Shown here: positions 25,796-37,764 of the stretch, in pieces
How the letters are laid out: each line of letters starts with the position of its first letter
How positions within the stretch are numbered: position 1 is the stretch's first letter
Translations under genes and position numbers: made by a program
The notes under the pieces: model-generated
Told to the model about the DNA's origin: nothing
Seen by the model: only the letters and a program-made list of their open reading frames with translations
Databases searched by the model: none
Assembly (NCBI GenBank): GCA_907164885.2
Contig: OU015491.1
Span: forward strand, 112,343,194-112,407,193
Origin: Dolomedes plantarius
Taxonomy: Eukaryota > Arthropoda > Arachnida > Araneae > Dolomedidae
Direction of reading: 5' to 3'
DNA length: 64,000 nucleotides

Positions 25796-27332
25796 CACTG
25801 GTGTCCAAAAGTTAAGCATAATTCATAAAAATTGGAAGAACGTGAGTAAATATCGGTCAAATTGTTCAAAATCACTAGTGGAGAATCACTGTTTGAAGGT
25901 GAAACATTGTGCATATTCAAAACATTTCAGTCGACGTCGGCATACGTTAAACATGTGCGCACGTCAGAAGGAGTATAAAACCGGTTCATGTGCCATACGA
26001 AGATTAGGCAGGTTATGTGCAATTGCTGTGCTGGGGAGCAAGTTAAACGATCAAAATGTCTGAAGGATGGGACAGAAACGCCAAATGGACATTTTTTGAA
26101 AGGAAGAATTATTGGAATGCTGGAATGTGGACGATCTCAAACAGAAGTGTCTCAAATTCCGAATGGGCCTCAGTGTGTAATCTCAAGACTGTGGCAGAGG
26201 TTTCAAAGTACGAGAGATGTTACCCGACGACCAGTACAAGGTCGACCAAGAGTAACAACCGTACGTCAAGACCGATATGTGGCAATAACTGCGCGACGTC
26301 TGAGGGACAGTTGTGCCAGAGAACTTGGTTCAGCGCTCACAGCTACCACAGGAGTACGAGTTTCCAGGCAAACTGTTTATAGGAGACTCAATCATGCTGG
26401 TCTGTATGCCAGACGACCAGCAGTTTTCATTCCTCTCGCTCCTGCGCATAAACGCGCTCGTCTAAACTGGAATTTGAAACATCAGCCCTGGAGTTTGCAA
26501 TAGTGGGCCAATGTGATGTTCAATGACGAGTCCTGGTTTACTCTGAAGACTGATTCTCGTCGGATAACGATATAGAGAGAACGTGGAACTCATTTTCACC
26601 CAAAAAACATCACGGAAAGACATCATTTTCCTTCAAAGGGAGTCATGGCGTGGGAAGGCATTATGCTGGATGGCCACACAGACCTCGACGTCTTTGACAC
26701 GGGGTCTGTTACTGCTGAAAGGTACGGAGACGAAGTCCTTGAGCCTTATGTTCACCTGTTTCGAGGTGCTATCGGTCCTGGATTCATATTCGTGGATGAT
26801 AAAGCGCCTTATCCCTGTGCGATCCTGGTCGACAACTTCTTTGAAAGTGAAAATATCCAGCGCATGCAGTGGCCTGCTCACTCTCCTGATCTTAATCCGA
26901 TTGAGCATGTGCGGGATATGTCAGGAAACAAATTGCAGCCTTTCCGCACCCACCAAACTCCGTTCCAGAACTGGAAAGAGCTCTCCTCACTGCTTGGAAC
27001 TCTTTGAGGTCACAACTCATCCACATTCTCATAGCACATATGCACATCGTTGTGCAGCATGTGTGGCTACCAGAGACGACCACACACCTTATTAAACTGC
27101 CAAATAACATTTTTATTTTAATTTTTTTCACTAAAGTATAGACTATTAGTTTGCGCTGTTTTATTTCAAACTGTTTCTTTGGATAATAAAAATGATTAAT
27201 ATCCTTCATTTGCATTGTTTTTTCATGGTATAACCATACTACACTCGCATATCACTTTTCCCGCCATTCCAACTTAGATTTCCTGAAATATTCACATAAA
27301 CATCAGTTATGCTTAACTTTTGGACACCAGTA
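25796..27332 (+). mobile_element. Tc1/mariner element, copy 1
   Basis: The inverted ends read CACTGGTGTCCAAAAGTTAA on the left and the reverse complement, with the terminal base changed, on the right. TA flanks are at 25,794-25,795 and 27,333-27,334. Length is 1,537 bp, usual for full-length Tc1-like elements. It encodes a damaged transposase on the plus strand and sits inside a tandem-repeat unit. Confidence 0.85.
26056..27095 (+). pseudogene. Tc1-like transposase pseudogene
   Basis: The N-terminal paired-type helix-turn-helix region is recognisable (GRIIGMLECGRSQTEVSQIP, ISRLWQRF), followed by a basic GRPR linker and a second helix-turn-helix (VSRQTVYRRLNHAGLYARRP). The catalytic domain follows: a FNDES motif with the first Asp near 26,526, a degenerate VDDKAPYP at the second Asp, and SPDLNPIEHV with the third acidic residue, giving a DD34E layout. 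In-frame TAG codons lie at 26,501-26,503 and 26,573-26,575. A frame shift near the start and another near 27,000 put the C-terminus (RCAACVATRDDHTPY) in a different frame. It cannot make a working enzyme. Confidence 0.88.
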
Positions 27333-27670
27333 TAGTTGTAGTACTGCCAATAGCGTTAATTATGATGCAACAATTTCTTAACAGTGTTAAAATTAGTCAA
27401 TTCTACTGCCTTTGTAGTCCTAGTATCAAAAGGATGTTGCATAAAGCTAATGCTGGAGAAGATTTTCAGTGTGTTTACTTTATGACTATTATGTTACTTT
27501 ATATCAATTTTGACTATTTTTTGAATTAAGATTAAATCTGTTTCTATTTTCAGTATTAAACATAGCTTAAATTCTTTATAACCTCTGAAAATGGGGTAGG
27601 AATAGACCTACTTAAGCTACGTTTAGTGGTTATTAATACTACCAACACCGTTAATTATGATACAATTATC

Positions 27671-27845
27671 AGTCGGGCCATGGGCGAATGGCTCGAGCAC
27701 TAACATTCAGAACCAGAGTCTGTGGGTTCAAGTTCCACAATTGGTATGGATGTTTGTATCCGTTTGGAATCGTTTTTAAGCAGTATGGTCTGATCTAATT
27801 AGTCCTCGTGGAGTAAAAAATTATCGTAGTGCTCTCAATCAAACA
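27671..27845 (+). mobile_element. tRNA-derived SINE, family 1, copy 2
   Basis: A 175-bp element bounded by a perfect 14-bp target duplication ATGATACAATTATC (27,657-27,670 and 27,846-27,859). The A-box (TGGGCGAATGGCTCGAGC) and B-box (GGGTTCAAGTTCC) are both well preserved, so of the three copies this is the most likely to keep Pol III promoter activity. The body shares TTCGGAATCG-type and TTAAGCAGTA segments with copies at 1003 and 60,135. It inserted into the last unit of the tandem array. Confidence 0.85.
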
Positions 27846-27857
27846 ATGATACAATTA

Positions 27858-27965
27858 TCTCTAAACATGTTAAAATCAGTAAATTCTACTGCTTTTGTAG
27901 TTCTATGATTTTAATCATAGGACTACAAAGGCAGTAGAATTTACTGATTTTAACATGTTTAGAGA
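27858..27965. repeat. 108-bp near-perfect palindrome
   Basis: The two 54-bp arms, TCTCTAAACATGTTAAAATC... and its reverse complement, are centred at 27,911/27,912. They differ at only two positions plus a central TT. The arms derive from the tandem-array unit, so this is an inverted duplication of part of a unit. The left arm begins within the SINE's right target duplication. Confidence 0.9.
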
Positions 27966-28005
27966 AGACTGATGCAAAAAGCTAATACCGGAGAAGATTT
28001 TATGT

Positions 28006-29383
28006 GTTACTTTTCATAATTTAAAAATTTTTTTGATGTAAAAAAATGAAGAAGTAATTAAAATTAGCTTTTCTTGAATTTTTCCTACTTTTAATCCTTT
28101 TTCACTTTATTGAGTTACATATTAAAAAAAGTGGTAAAATAAGTAATACTCAAGAGTAAGGAAAAGTAAAAATTAATTTCAACTTTAATGAGGTTAAACG
28201 CTTTGACACAATAAATAAGATTGAAAACAAATTTTTAAAACTCATTTCAATCAGCTTATAATAAACAACAAAATACTTTTTTTTTTTCTCGCATAAAACT
28301 CTTATAAAGACAACAGCATCTGTTCATGAAAAACAAACTGAATCCAAATGGAAATATCCAAAAAATTGCTGTGAAACACGTATAAAGTATTATAAAAGAA
28401 AGTTTAGAATTTATGTACTAAGTAAAGTCACTTCTTGCTAGAAAGAAAGTATCCCGAAGAAAAACGAGAATTATTCATTAAATGAAAAATAAAATCCTTT
28501 CAAACGAAATGAAAAATCATCCACACGTCCACGCTTTAGGCTATAAAAGTGTATATAACGATCTTTTATACACTTTTCTTTACAGAAGAAATAATCAAAT
28601 ACGATGTTCTCTCCCAAGGAAAAGTTTCTACGCTGCTTTGAGTCAAGTTTAGGGAAACACGGAAAAAAAGGGAAAAGTTTTTATTATTTCTCCAGTAACA
28701 AATACGGCCTGTTGTGATGCCATTTTACCTAACTATAAATGGATAGTTTTTAAGGATTATTTTCATGCTCTTAAAATGCGAAGGAGAACGCTGGTTTATA
28801 CACTTACATTTATTTCACTTTATGTACCTATGTAAGTACTTTATTTTGCGGTTTCGCAATCTTTCAAATCTGAAAGGAAAGTAAAATTTTCTTTAAGAGA
28901 TTAAATAAAAAAATATATTGCTATTGAAGGAGATCTCTGGCTCAGCTTCTAAATAAAAAAAAAATTGTGTCATTTTGTTAATTATTTTTGACACTTTGCA
29001 ATTATATGTGAATAGATAGCGTTCATATAATATATTAAAGTGATTACGGAAAATTGTTAATTAACACAAGATTGATTGATAATGCCTTATATTTTATGCA
29101 TTAGTTTAGTGAAATAGGGAATTTGCTGCATTTAGCCGTAGATTAACTACCAGTTGCAAGACATAGGCGAACCGCCGCAACGTCACTGGCTACGTCAGTT
29201 TTCGTCTACTATAGATCACGTGATTATCGTTTGGCAGAAAACAGAAGTCGTTCCTATGTGTTTGCATGTGTTTTTGGACAATACCTTCATTTTGAGTTAA
29301 ATAATTTAAGTTTATTTATAAAATTCCTCATATTAGTTGTATGTAACAGGTATTTTAACACTTTTTTTAATATTTCGCAAGGT
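28006..29383. other. Unannotated AT-rich DNA
   Basis: No recognisable gene or transposon end. Confidence 0.4.
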
Positions 29384-29743
29384 TTAAGAGAATATAATCA
29401 TTTTTTCGTTGAGAATGATTATTATTATGTTGCGATATGTATAGATATCAGGATAAGTTACTTCAGGCCAGCGTCTTGTATCGTAACTCCAGTCTTCCTC
29501 TGTCAATAAATACGGGTCACATACTGAATAAACCTTTCCAGGCTGTACCTGAATGTTTAATTTAGTGATATACCTTTGTTTAGATACCGTGTCTAAAGAC
29601 TTTGCGTAATCTGTGAGCATTTTATTCAACAAGCTGTAAGAATGCTCATTGAACGCCATGTTAAATGATGCAATTTTTTGCCACTCCTTGCCAAACAAAA
29701 AGTAAAATCTGCAAGAGTTGAGATGTGACATGCTGCGAGACAC
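29384..29743 (-). pseudogene. Fragment like N-termini of SWIM/YqaJ transposon-associated proteins
   Basis: Within this minus-strand frame, the segment from about 29,640 to 29,440 reads DPYLLTEEDWSYDTRRWPEV and then TYPDIYTY. That pattern, a DPY motif then WP.VTYPDIY.Y, is one I associate with the N-terminus of large invertebrate proteins that also carry a SWIM zinc finger and a YqaJ nuclease domain and are multiplied by transposons. The similarity stops right after TYPDIYTY and no SWIM or YqaJ part follows. It is either a truncated copy or a single exon. No domain with known catalytic residues is present. Confidence 0.4.
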
Positions 29744-30220
29744 TGTCCTATTTTTGGAACTGCAACGGATTTTTGAAAAATTTTGGGACTGACTGACAAA
29801 TTCTGGGAACCGTAAAACTCGAAATTTTATATAATGTGAATTTTATCTCAAGAACCTTTTTAGATTTTTTAGAGAAATGTGAAGTAGAACATTTTTTTAA
29901 ATGCAAAATTTACGAAGAATGTACCTATCTTTAATATACAAATTTTAATTTTGTAATGTTTCTATGGGAACCCTAAAATGAAAGCGAAGAACGTATTTTT
30001 TAAATCCATTGTAAAATTCTATTCGTAAAAAAACTTGCGTTTTTAAATGTTCATTTCTCTTAGAAGAATGTGTTTTCTTCTATTTTAAATTGAATCTTTA
30101 TTTTAAAATTACCTTTTACCAAATTTTTTTACAATAAGGCAGTTGAACGCAGCATGTAATGGCTCAACTCGGCCAAAAATGAAGAGCAAATTGTTTGTTG
30201 TTAAATGCATAAGATCCATA
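29744..30220. other. Unannotated AT-rich DNA
   Basis: Nothing recognised up to the Harbinger inverted repeat. Confidence 0.4.
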
Positions 30221-31813
30221 GGCTATGTACACATGAGAGCGTTGAAGCGCCCGTTAAAGCGCGTGTTAGAAAAAACGAATGTGTACACTAGTAGCGTTAA
30301 CGCCACGTTGACCGCCAGTATAGCTATGGAAGTTGAAGAGGCAGCATGCGTTTGGATTTTGTACCGTAGGTATAAAGCACGAAGACTAAGGCAAAGAAAA
30401 TACTGGGTACATCCGATTTTAAATGACAGATTGACTCACAGTTCTTTTGTAACACTTTACCCGAATCTAAGCAAACCTGAGCCCAAGTTTTTTTAACTAT
30501 TTAAGAATGTCGATTGCATCCTTTGACGAGTTATTAGAAATAGTTAAGGATGATCTGGCTCCTAGTGAGAACGTTGTAAGGGATAGCATACTCCAGAAGA
30601 AAAACTCGTAATCACATTGAGTAATGAAAACATTTTCTATATTATGTACCCTTTATGTACCACATTATGAATTAATAAACGAAAACTCACGAAAATTTTT
30701 ATTTATGTTAATTCAATACTAACTAAAAAATTAGTGTAAAAAAATTACTCACCTTCTTAAAATTTAATTAATTACCACTAGTTAATTGAAGTGATACTTT
30801 AAAGTACCGCCAGTATTATAGGGTTACAAAAATCTTCAAACTTTGAAAATTAATCAGAATGTTTAAAAAATGATATAATTATTTATTATGAAACGCAGAA
30901 CAATTTTAAATATAATGAAAATTTAACTTTGATTATATTAAAAAAATTTTTTTTTTAATTTACACATAAAAAAAATTACATATGCTGCATTTTGAATGAA
31001 GTTTTGATTGAACTTTTCTTTGTGCACAAAGCTTGCAGAGATCTCGATTTGACATAAATGTTACACGAATTTTGTACTCTAACAGGGAGATTGATTCATG
31101 TTATTCGGTATATATTATATATTAATTTTCACATGCAAAAAAGTGCCTATGCCACCACTTTGTTGATTTTCTGTCTCTTTCATAGATCAATCGTAGCATA
31201 TCCGATTTATCAACACCACCCATGTGTGCGTTATGTGTGCAGTTACATTAAAAAAATATCATCTGTAGAGAGAAAGTGGAGAGAAAATTTAAAGAAATGT
31301 AAATTTATAATGTACTCAGGGAATGTATATTTGTGGTTCTATATCAGAAAAATAATAAAATACATAAATCATAAAATAAAAAATATACATTAGTATATTG
31401 GGCATGAAAGTCGCGTATCTTTCATGTAACACCAAACTCCCTTCTTTAATTCAAATGATTAAAAAATTTTAAAAATAATAATATTTGAAAATTTCGCATA
31501 AGTTGATTTTGAAAAATTCATGTATTTCATATATATCTTATTTATTCTGCACTTTGTAAAAAAATAGAAATATGCCTGTCAAAAAATAGTAGTCAACTGC
31601 CCCCAGAGCGCGCTTTGCAACGCTCTCTTGTGTACGGTCTAATTCAACACAAATGAACTCGAGGCGCGCTGCAGTCGCGCGATCTGCATGGAACTCTCCA
31701 AACGCGCGTTGCAACGCACCTTCTAGTAGAAGAAAGCTTTGCATGTGTACGCAATCATGTGATCAGTTATATTTCTGCAACGCGCGTTGCAACGGTCTCA
31801 TGTGTACATAGCC
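30221..31813 (+). mobile_element. Internally deleted PIF/Harbinger element
   Basis: The left end GGCTATGTACACATGAGA.CGTTG is matched by its reverse complement at the right end (CAACGGTCTCATGTGTACATAGCC). Flanking trinucleotides (ATA left, TTA right) are not identical, so the TWA-type target duplication is eroded. The subterminal regions are rich in CGCGCGTTGCAACG motifs, including the 16-bp palindrome TGCAACGCGCGTTGCA at 31,776-31,791. Only the first part of a transposase gene remains; most of the interior is AT-rich and non-coding. Confidence 0.75.
30326..30611 (+). pseudogene. PIF/Harbinger transposase (HARBI1-like) N-terminal remnant
   Basis: The proposed start is the ATG at 30,326. The frame reads MEVEEAACVWILYRRYKAR, then WVHPIL and SFVTLYP, the usual N-terminus of insect and spider Harbinger nucleases. 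A T7 run at 30,488-30,494 shifts the frame. In the next frame the similarity continues with SFDELLEIVKDDL for about 30 residues to a TAA at 30,609. The DDE nuclease domain is absent. The frameshift and truncation make this non-functional. An upstream ATG at 30,143 lies outside the left inverted repeat, so I did not use it. Confidence 0.75.
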
Positions 31814-31816
31814 TTA

Positions 31817-32832
31817 AAGCTCGTAGAGGAACGCCTACTAGAGCTCCACGTGTAAAGCGCATGACATCATTTTTCTGACCCTTCGTGTCCTTCGGTGACG
31901 TTACACGAAACTGCCTATATTTTTTCAAATTTCTTATTTTTTAAATTTTATTTTCAGACATTATTTATAAAGGCATCATCTCAAAGGTAAAATTAGTGGT
32001 TAAAATATCCTTCAATTTCCCTTTTATGTAATCCCGGTCAAAAAGCTTTTGTAATCACAACAGGTTTCCTTTAAAATTTAAGGATTAAAAGTAAAAAGGA
32101 ATGAGTGTTATAAACCCAGCTTAAAACTTGAATAAAAATAAAGATGTGTTAAATATAACAGAAATGTACTATATTTCCTCATTAAAAATAATTCAAAATG
32201 AATATTTTGACGAATAAATACCTTAATAAAGCTCTGCACTCCACATCTTTAATCTTTTAAAAAAAACGAAGGACGATACGTTTACAGTAAAAGTTTTAGG
32301 TTTTTTAAAGCCATAGGGAAATGAACGCCTAAACCCTTGAAAATATAAAATTAGAGAGATCTACATATAAAACGAATGACATCTATTTTTTTGTCCTCCG
32401 TTTTTCACGAAGTAGTACCAATGACGCTTCATTAAATTGTCTTGTACAACTCGAGCTGTTGTAGAAAAACTTAAATGACATTAGATATATTATCAATAAG
32501 TTTGTGCTGAAAAAATGCATAGTAACTTTGGAAAAAGAAGATTTAGTGAAAACTGATAATGATTAGTGTTAGGGGAATGAAATAACCTCATTCCGTAATA
32601 TGAAGATTTTTTTTCTCTTTCATGACATGCACTACGAAAATGACATGTACTATGAATATACAATCTCCATTTTCAACACGTGGTTTCTACAATTTTCAAA
32701 ACAATATAAAATATTTAAATAATCTTTGATAGTTCTATAGTTATTATATAAAAATACATAGTTAGCAAAGCAGATTTTAATGACAGATACCCATTTTTTA
32801 ATTTTTATTTTACTTTAAATATCTCAATAGAA
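31817..32832. other. Unannotated DNA
   Basis: No gene or repeat recognised. A weak acceptor-like T-rich tract ending ATCTCAATAG lies just before 32,831. Confidence 0.35.
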
Positions 32833-32904
32833 ATGGCAAGAGAAAAAATGTTTGATCCAGCTTTTCAAAAGGCTTTTACCGATGGTATTAATAAAGAAAC
32901 TAAG
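32833..32904 (+). CDS. Candidate exon 1 of an unrecognised host gene
   Basis: An ATG in good context (AGAAATGGCA) opens 24 codons reading MAREKMFDPAFQKAFTDGIN and four more, ending in AAG before a GTAAAT donor at 32,905. The exon ends in phase 0, and the next proposed exon at 43,947 starts in phase 0. The peptide is mixed and charged, unlike random AT-rich translation. A weak acceptor-like TCAATAG just before it means it could also be an internal exon. No family is recognised. This is the least certain of the three exons. Confidence 0.35.
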
Positions 32905-33540
32905 GTAAATTTCAAATTTTTAACATTATACTTGTAAATTTAAAAATCAATTTCACATGAAACTCATAGAGCGAGAAATATTTCAATGTAGTGGTTTCTC
33001 ATTCGTTTCTATTGAGTTGTTTTTTCCCTGAACTTTTTATAGCTCTTAACCATACCATATGGTTAGAACACGATGATCCTGTAAATTATCTAAAGGCAAA
33101 TCAATTTAATGAAAATTGCTTGGTCATTTTAAACGTTACCAACTTTATATTCTTATTTCTTTCCTCATTTCTGGTAAGTCTATAGCTCAGCAATTTTTTT
33201 TGTCGCCATGCATCCGTTATTTTTTAATTTTTCTATTTTTACATAGTTTTCCATAGTTAATTCTGAGAAGGAGGTTTACTTCCTAGTGATTCTGATTTCG
33301 AAAAATTAATTATAATTTTGGCATTTTTGGGAATCCCCGTTTTTGATTTAATGGCAGTTGCAACTGAGACTTCTCGAAATTCTATCCATCCTTGATTATT
33401 GAAAACGTGACTTTCTGGTAAGTTCTAAAAGTCTATTCTTTCTTATTTAACGTATTTCTTCTTTTAAATAGAAAATTTTCCTGTTCTTGGTTTTTAAAAT
33501 CGCCTTTAGTTTAGCTTGATTTCTATATATACAGTGGTAT

Positions 33541-34093
<553 letters not shown>

Positions 34094-34329
34094 AAAATAT
34101 ATGTGTATAATATGCACTGATTTTTCCTTATTTTTTGGCTGTCTGTGATATTTAGATTTGTTTTAAGCCTAAAAGACACCGAGAAAAAACCGTCGCTTAG
34201 GTAGATTGCTATAATTGGGATTTGGCAGGCTTTCTGAATTTCCCGCGATTGGCGGAAGCCGCGCCGAATGGCACCAAGCGGCATAGGATACGGAACTCTT
34301 CCCAGACGTGTATTAATGTCGTCTCTAGT

Positions 34330-35270
34330 GCTACTTTTTTCAAGTAAGGTGCCGAAAAAAAAATTAACTCATACGGCGGTTCCGGTGACGTCATCGCATT
34401 CAGGATTAACTTGAAACCCTCGCCCCCGCGTTCGTATTTGGTTGCTTTTGGCAAAGGATAGTTCTTTAGGACTAACAAATGCGTTAGGGAGGACTTTCAA
34501 GGCGTATTCAGGAGTCCGACTTCATACGGTGTAATCGCTTGCTTTACGGACATGGCGGACACCATATCAACCCGATCTCTTCGGGATTAAAAAATCTCGG
34601 AAATTCAAGTATCCTGGCTGTTCTGGGTCTCGCGATGCGTAAGGTGCACTTGAGACCGTCCTGAAAGCTCCTCATTTTCTCGATCGGTTGCGAGAAAATC
34701 AAAATTTCGATAATCTGACAGTACCGCTAATATGGAAATATTAGCGGTACTATGGAATCTGCGCCAACACTACATTTTTGGAATTCAAAACAGAGGTTTA
34801 TTCGAGTAATACATCTTTAGGGTGAATTAATGGTTTCTCTGGTGTTATTTTGTGCCAGTAAGGTAACAAGAAAACGATAAAATTGTACGGCTTTTTTGGT
34901 GGCATCATCGCTTTCAGGAGTTACTTGAAACCTGCTTTCTTGTGTCCATTTTTGTTATGCATTTGACAGAACATTGTTCGCTTACACTAAAAAACTTTAG
35001 GAAGGACTCTCGGGAAGTCTTAAGCGGTATGACGTCATCGTTGGCTTGTGCAAGTGTAGGGAGAACATATTACCCCGGTCTACTCGGGATTTTAAATATT
35101 TCCGGAATTCGAGTGTCGAAGCTGCTTTGGGGATCCTGACGCGTGAGAAGTATGTGGCATCGTCCAGAAAGCTCCGTGTTTCTTCGGTCCGTAGCTGGAA
35201 AATTTGAAATTTCGATAATTTGGCGTCACAGCTTTCACGGTTAATTCGGGATCGGCGCAAACACTATATT
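34330..35270 (+). repeat. Diverged ~495-bp tandem duplication
   Basis: Two successive segments share ordered matches: GTGACGTCATCGC / GTGGCATCATCGC, TTCGGGATT / CTCGGGATT, AAATTTCGATAAT at about 34,702 and 35,207, and GCGCCAACACTACATTTTT / GCGCAAACACTATATTTTT at 34,761 and 35,255. The offset is about 495 bp. The region is more GC-rich than its surroundings. No open frame is conserved between the units. Origin unknown; it may be remnants of a retroelement. Confidence 0.65.
34720..34751. other. 14-bp perfect hairpin
   Basis: AGTACCGCTAATAT, a GGAA loop, and ATATTAGCGGTACT form a perfect inverted repeat. It occurs in the first unit of the tandem duplication and is missing at the equivalent place in the second (around 35,225-35,250). 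Confidence 0.85.
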
Positions 35271-36229
35271 TTTATTGTTTTTGTTATGAAGTCTTTTGGA
35301 GTAACAGATCTTGAAAATGAATTAAACTTTAGCTTAAGATGTTCGTTTTTTGAAAACGCTCTATAAAACGGGATTCTTTTAGCTTCTTCCTACACAAACT
35401 GTTGGACCAAACATTGCGACGGGAGGGTCACACAAAATTGTGGTTAATTGTTTTCTGACGGACAGGGAGATATGTGAAAGAAAATTTCCTCTTTCCCCAA
35501 TGTCCCTACATCTGAATCTGCTTCTGGTAACGAAAAAAATTACAGATGTTCCTTAAGAAATGGACAAAACAACTGCACTTAAGTGTGAGTGATGATATGG
35601 TGTCCCCGACGACATGGTGGTGTTGATACTCAAGAAAAAGATGTACTTGCCTATCAACCCCACCATCTCGGCGGGTGTTGGCGACGTAGCTAAGAACAGC
35701 GATGTTTTTTCGTTTGAGGAGAAAATGTTGTAGTAGCTTTTATATGGTTTAAAAACAGTCTTTTCCTTTAGCAGCTTGAGATTCAAGCCTAATAAATCCG
35801 AAGGGAGGGGGGGCGTGCTGTACCTCATTGTTTTTTTATTTCTACATTTTGCAATGCTTCACATGCGTTCAAAGCTCTGAGTGAGTACACCAGTTTCGGG
35901 GATCTACGAAGTGGAATTCATGATTTACTTCTCAGTGAATGATACCACCATGTAATTCACTCGTCTTCTAAGATTTCCAACTATTAGAGTAAAGTCTATT
36001 GCAAGTGTATTGGCTTCTATAATGAGCATCTGAATTAAGGTAGAAGCCCTTTTCTCAGGAGGATTACAGAGAAACGCTTCCTTTGGCTTCCTCATCAAAC
36101 ACTACCAAAACCCCATTGACATGGAACTAAAAATTGACCTTCTTGAAGAATAGTAAAAAAAAATTGTGCGGTGGAGTGACCCCCGTCAGGAACGAAGTTC
36201 CTTACGTTATTTTGTACGCAAAATTGTCA
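35271..36229. other. Unannotated DNA
   Basis: No recognised gene or repeat; no clear start for the hAT relic that follows. Confidence 0.35.
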
Positions 36230-37040
36230 AATCGTTTTGTGTTATGAATTTTTTTACTATAAGTGAAGAAATATGCATTATGCTACACAAGTCAGCGTTT
36301 GATATTAGCTAGAAAATTCCTTTGAGCAATTATACAGTGCTAAAAACTGATGAAATGGCTCAAGATCCTGAAGACTCATTAGGTGAGGATTTTAAAACAT
36401 TCCAGTTCTCTATATATCTTGATGAGTCAACTTTTGTAGGAAATTAGGTCTTACTTTTAGTATACATGCGATTCATAAAAGAAGACAATAATTGCCAATA
36501 ATTATTCGCTAAACATTTGCAAACTGATACTAAAGGAGAATCGGCATTGGAAGAGTTTTTCAAAGTAAAAGAAGTCCCTCTCAGAAATATCAGTTGTTAC
36601 GAATGGTGTTCCAGCCATGCTAGGATGCTACAGGGAGGTGGGGGGGGGGGCTCTTCTTGCATATTTAAAAAAAGTGATTCCGAATGTTCGCTGAACACTG
36701 CGCCATTCATTGTCAGCATTTAGTTGCCAAAAATCTGAGTGAACATTACAGCATGTTCTTTTAAACAGTTTCTTGGATCACAGATTATATGGTCAACTTT
36801 GTACTGAAAACGATGAAGAATTCAATCTCTTGCTGCTTCATACAGAAGTTTATTGGTTATCAAAAGGTGTTTGTTTGGACCTGTCTTATACACTTGCTAG
36901 AGTTCTTAGAAAACAAAGATGATGCTTTACGAGTCAACCGATTCCAAATATGACATAGCTCATTTGATAGACTTGTTTAATAAATTTACTGAAACAAAAC
37001 AAAGACTCAAAGTCGAAGAGCTGAATTTAAGAAAAACTAA
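36230..37040 (+). pseudogene. hAT transposase relic (ZBED5/FAM200/SCAND3-like group)
   Basis: Pieces of a hAT transposase can be followed across several frames. The order is an FSIYLDESTFVGN segment (first acidic site, near 36,400), LLLVYMRFI, a FAKHLQTDTKGESALEEFF segment near 36,510-36,560, a damaged C.DGA-type segment, CAIHCQHLVAKNL near 36,700, and LLLHTEVYWLSKGVCL near 36,840-36,880. This is the order in the BED-type hAT transposases that include vertebrate ZBED5, FAM200 and SCAND3. Stops (for example the TAG at 36,446) and frame shifts occur throughout, and a G10 run interrupts it near 36,645. No BED finger or dimerisation tail is visible. It is an old inactive copy. Confidence 0.7.
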
Positions 37041-37764
37041 AACTGTTATTTACTCGTTTGTGGGAAAACTTCTGTGCAAGGAGTGGGGTAGGGATTGAAT
37101 GCCTATTACAAGATCAATGGCTGATCAGATTGTTACCGCTCAAGATTTGGAAGATAAATTTCAACAGATGATTGCTGCTATGATGGCTATGCAAAACATT
37201 GTGACAGAGATAAAGAAAGAAGTATCTGTAGGTTAAGAAGAGATAAAGAAAGAAATGTCGGTGGGGGTCAGTTAATTTATTAATGTAATTTTATATCGGA
37301 GTGGACTGTATGAGTTTCCATTACCAAAAGAAAATATTTAATGTACTTGTTTAAATGCAATTAAATCAATCTTCTTAATTCTTTTAATACAAATAATATT
37401 GGAATGGCTTACCTTTTATCATCATCTGAATAATTGTTGAATAAATCAATACAAAATAAGACTTCAGTGCATGTATCCATACGATAAATTTAATAAATGA
37501 CTTCAGTTTTTGCACATAACTTGAATTTTTGACATAAAGAATAAATATTCCGACTCAGAGTGAATATCATGAATCATTGACTTCAAAATGTCAAACCTTT
37601 ACAAAAGAATAGGAATGGAATCACTTCCAACATAGCGAATATCCATTTTTTTGCTTTGCTTAGCGTCGAATCAACAACAAAAATAAACATTTTAGCTTGA
37701 AGAGAAAAAAGGTTGCATAGTGGCGCCATCTATTGAGCAAGAACTTAACTAAAATACAATATTC
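37041..37764. other. Unannotated DNA with a small Gag-like open stretch
   Basis: Around 37,110-37,275 a frame reads MADQIVTAQDLEDKFQQMIA and then a repeated EIKKE(V/M)SVG phrase broken by a stop. This coiled-coil start resembles Ty3-type Gag N-termini but is too short to assign. The rest holds nothing recognisable. Confidence 0.3.

Larger units (their letters stand above)
25386..28005 (+). repeat. ~290-bp tandem array, interrupted by insertions
   Basis: The phrase ATCAATTTTGA.TATTTT recurs at 25,388, 25,673 and 27,503. AGTCCTAGTATCAAAAGG recurs at 25,592 and 27,416, with a diverged fourth version near 27,897. After removing the Tc1 element and the SINE, the spacing is 285-292 bp. The unit has no open frame of note. 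A Tc1 transposon sits in the second unit, and a SINE plus a palindromic rearrangement in the last. Confidence 0.85.

Noticed and set aside
26583..27095. A second protein in another frame of the Tc1 element
   Set aside because: Only its last 15 residues match the transposase C-terminus; the rest is an off-frame translation of the same pseudogene.
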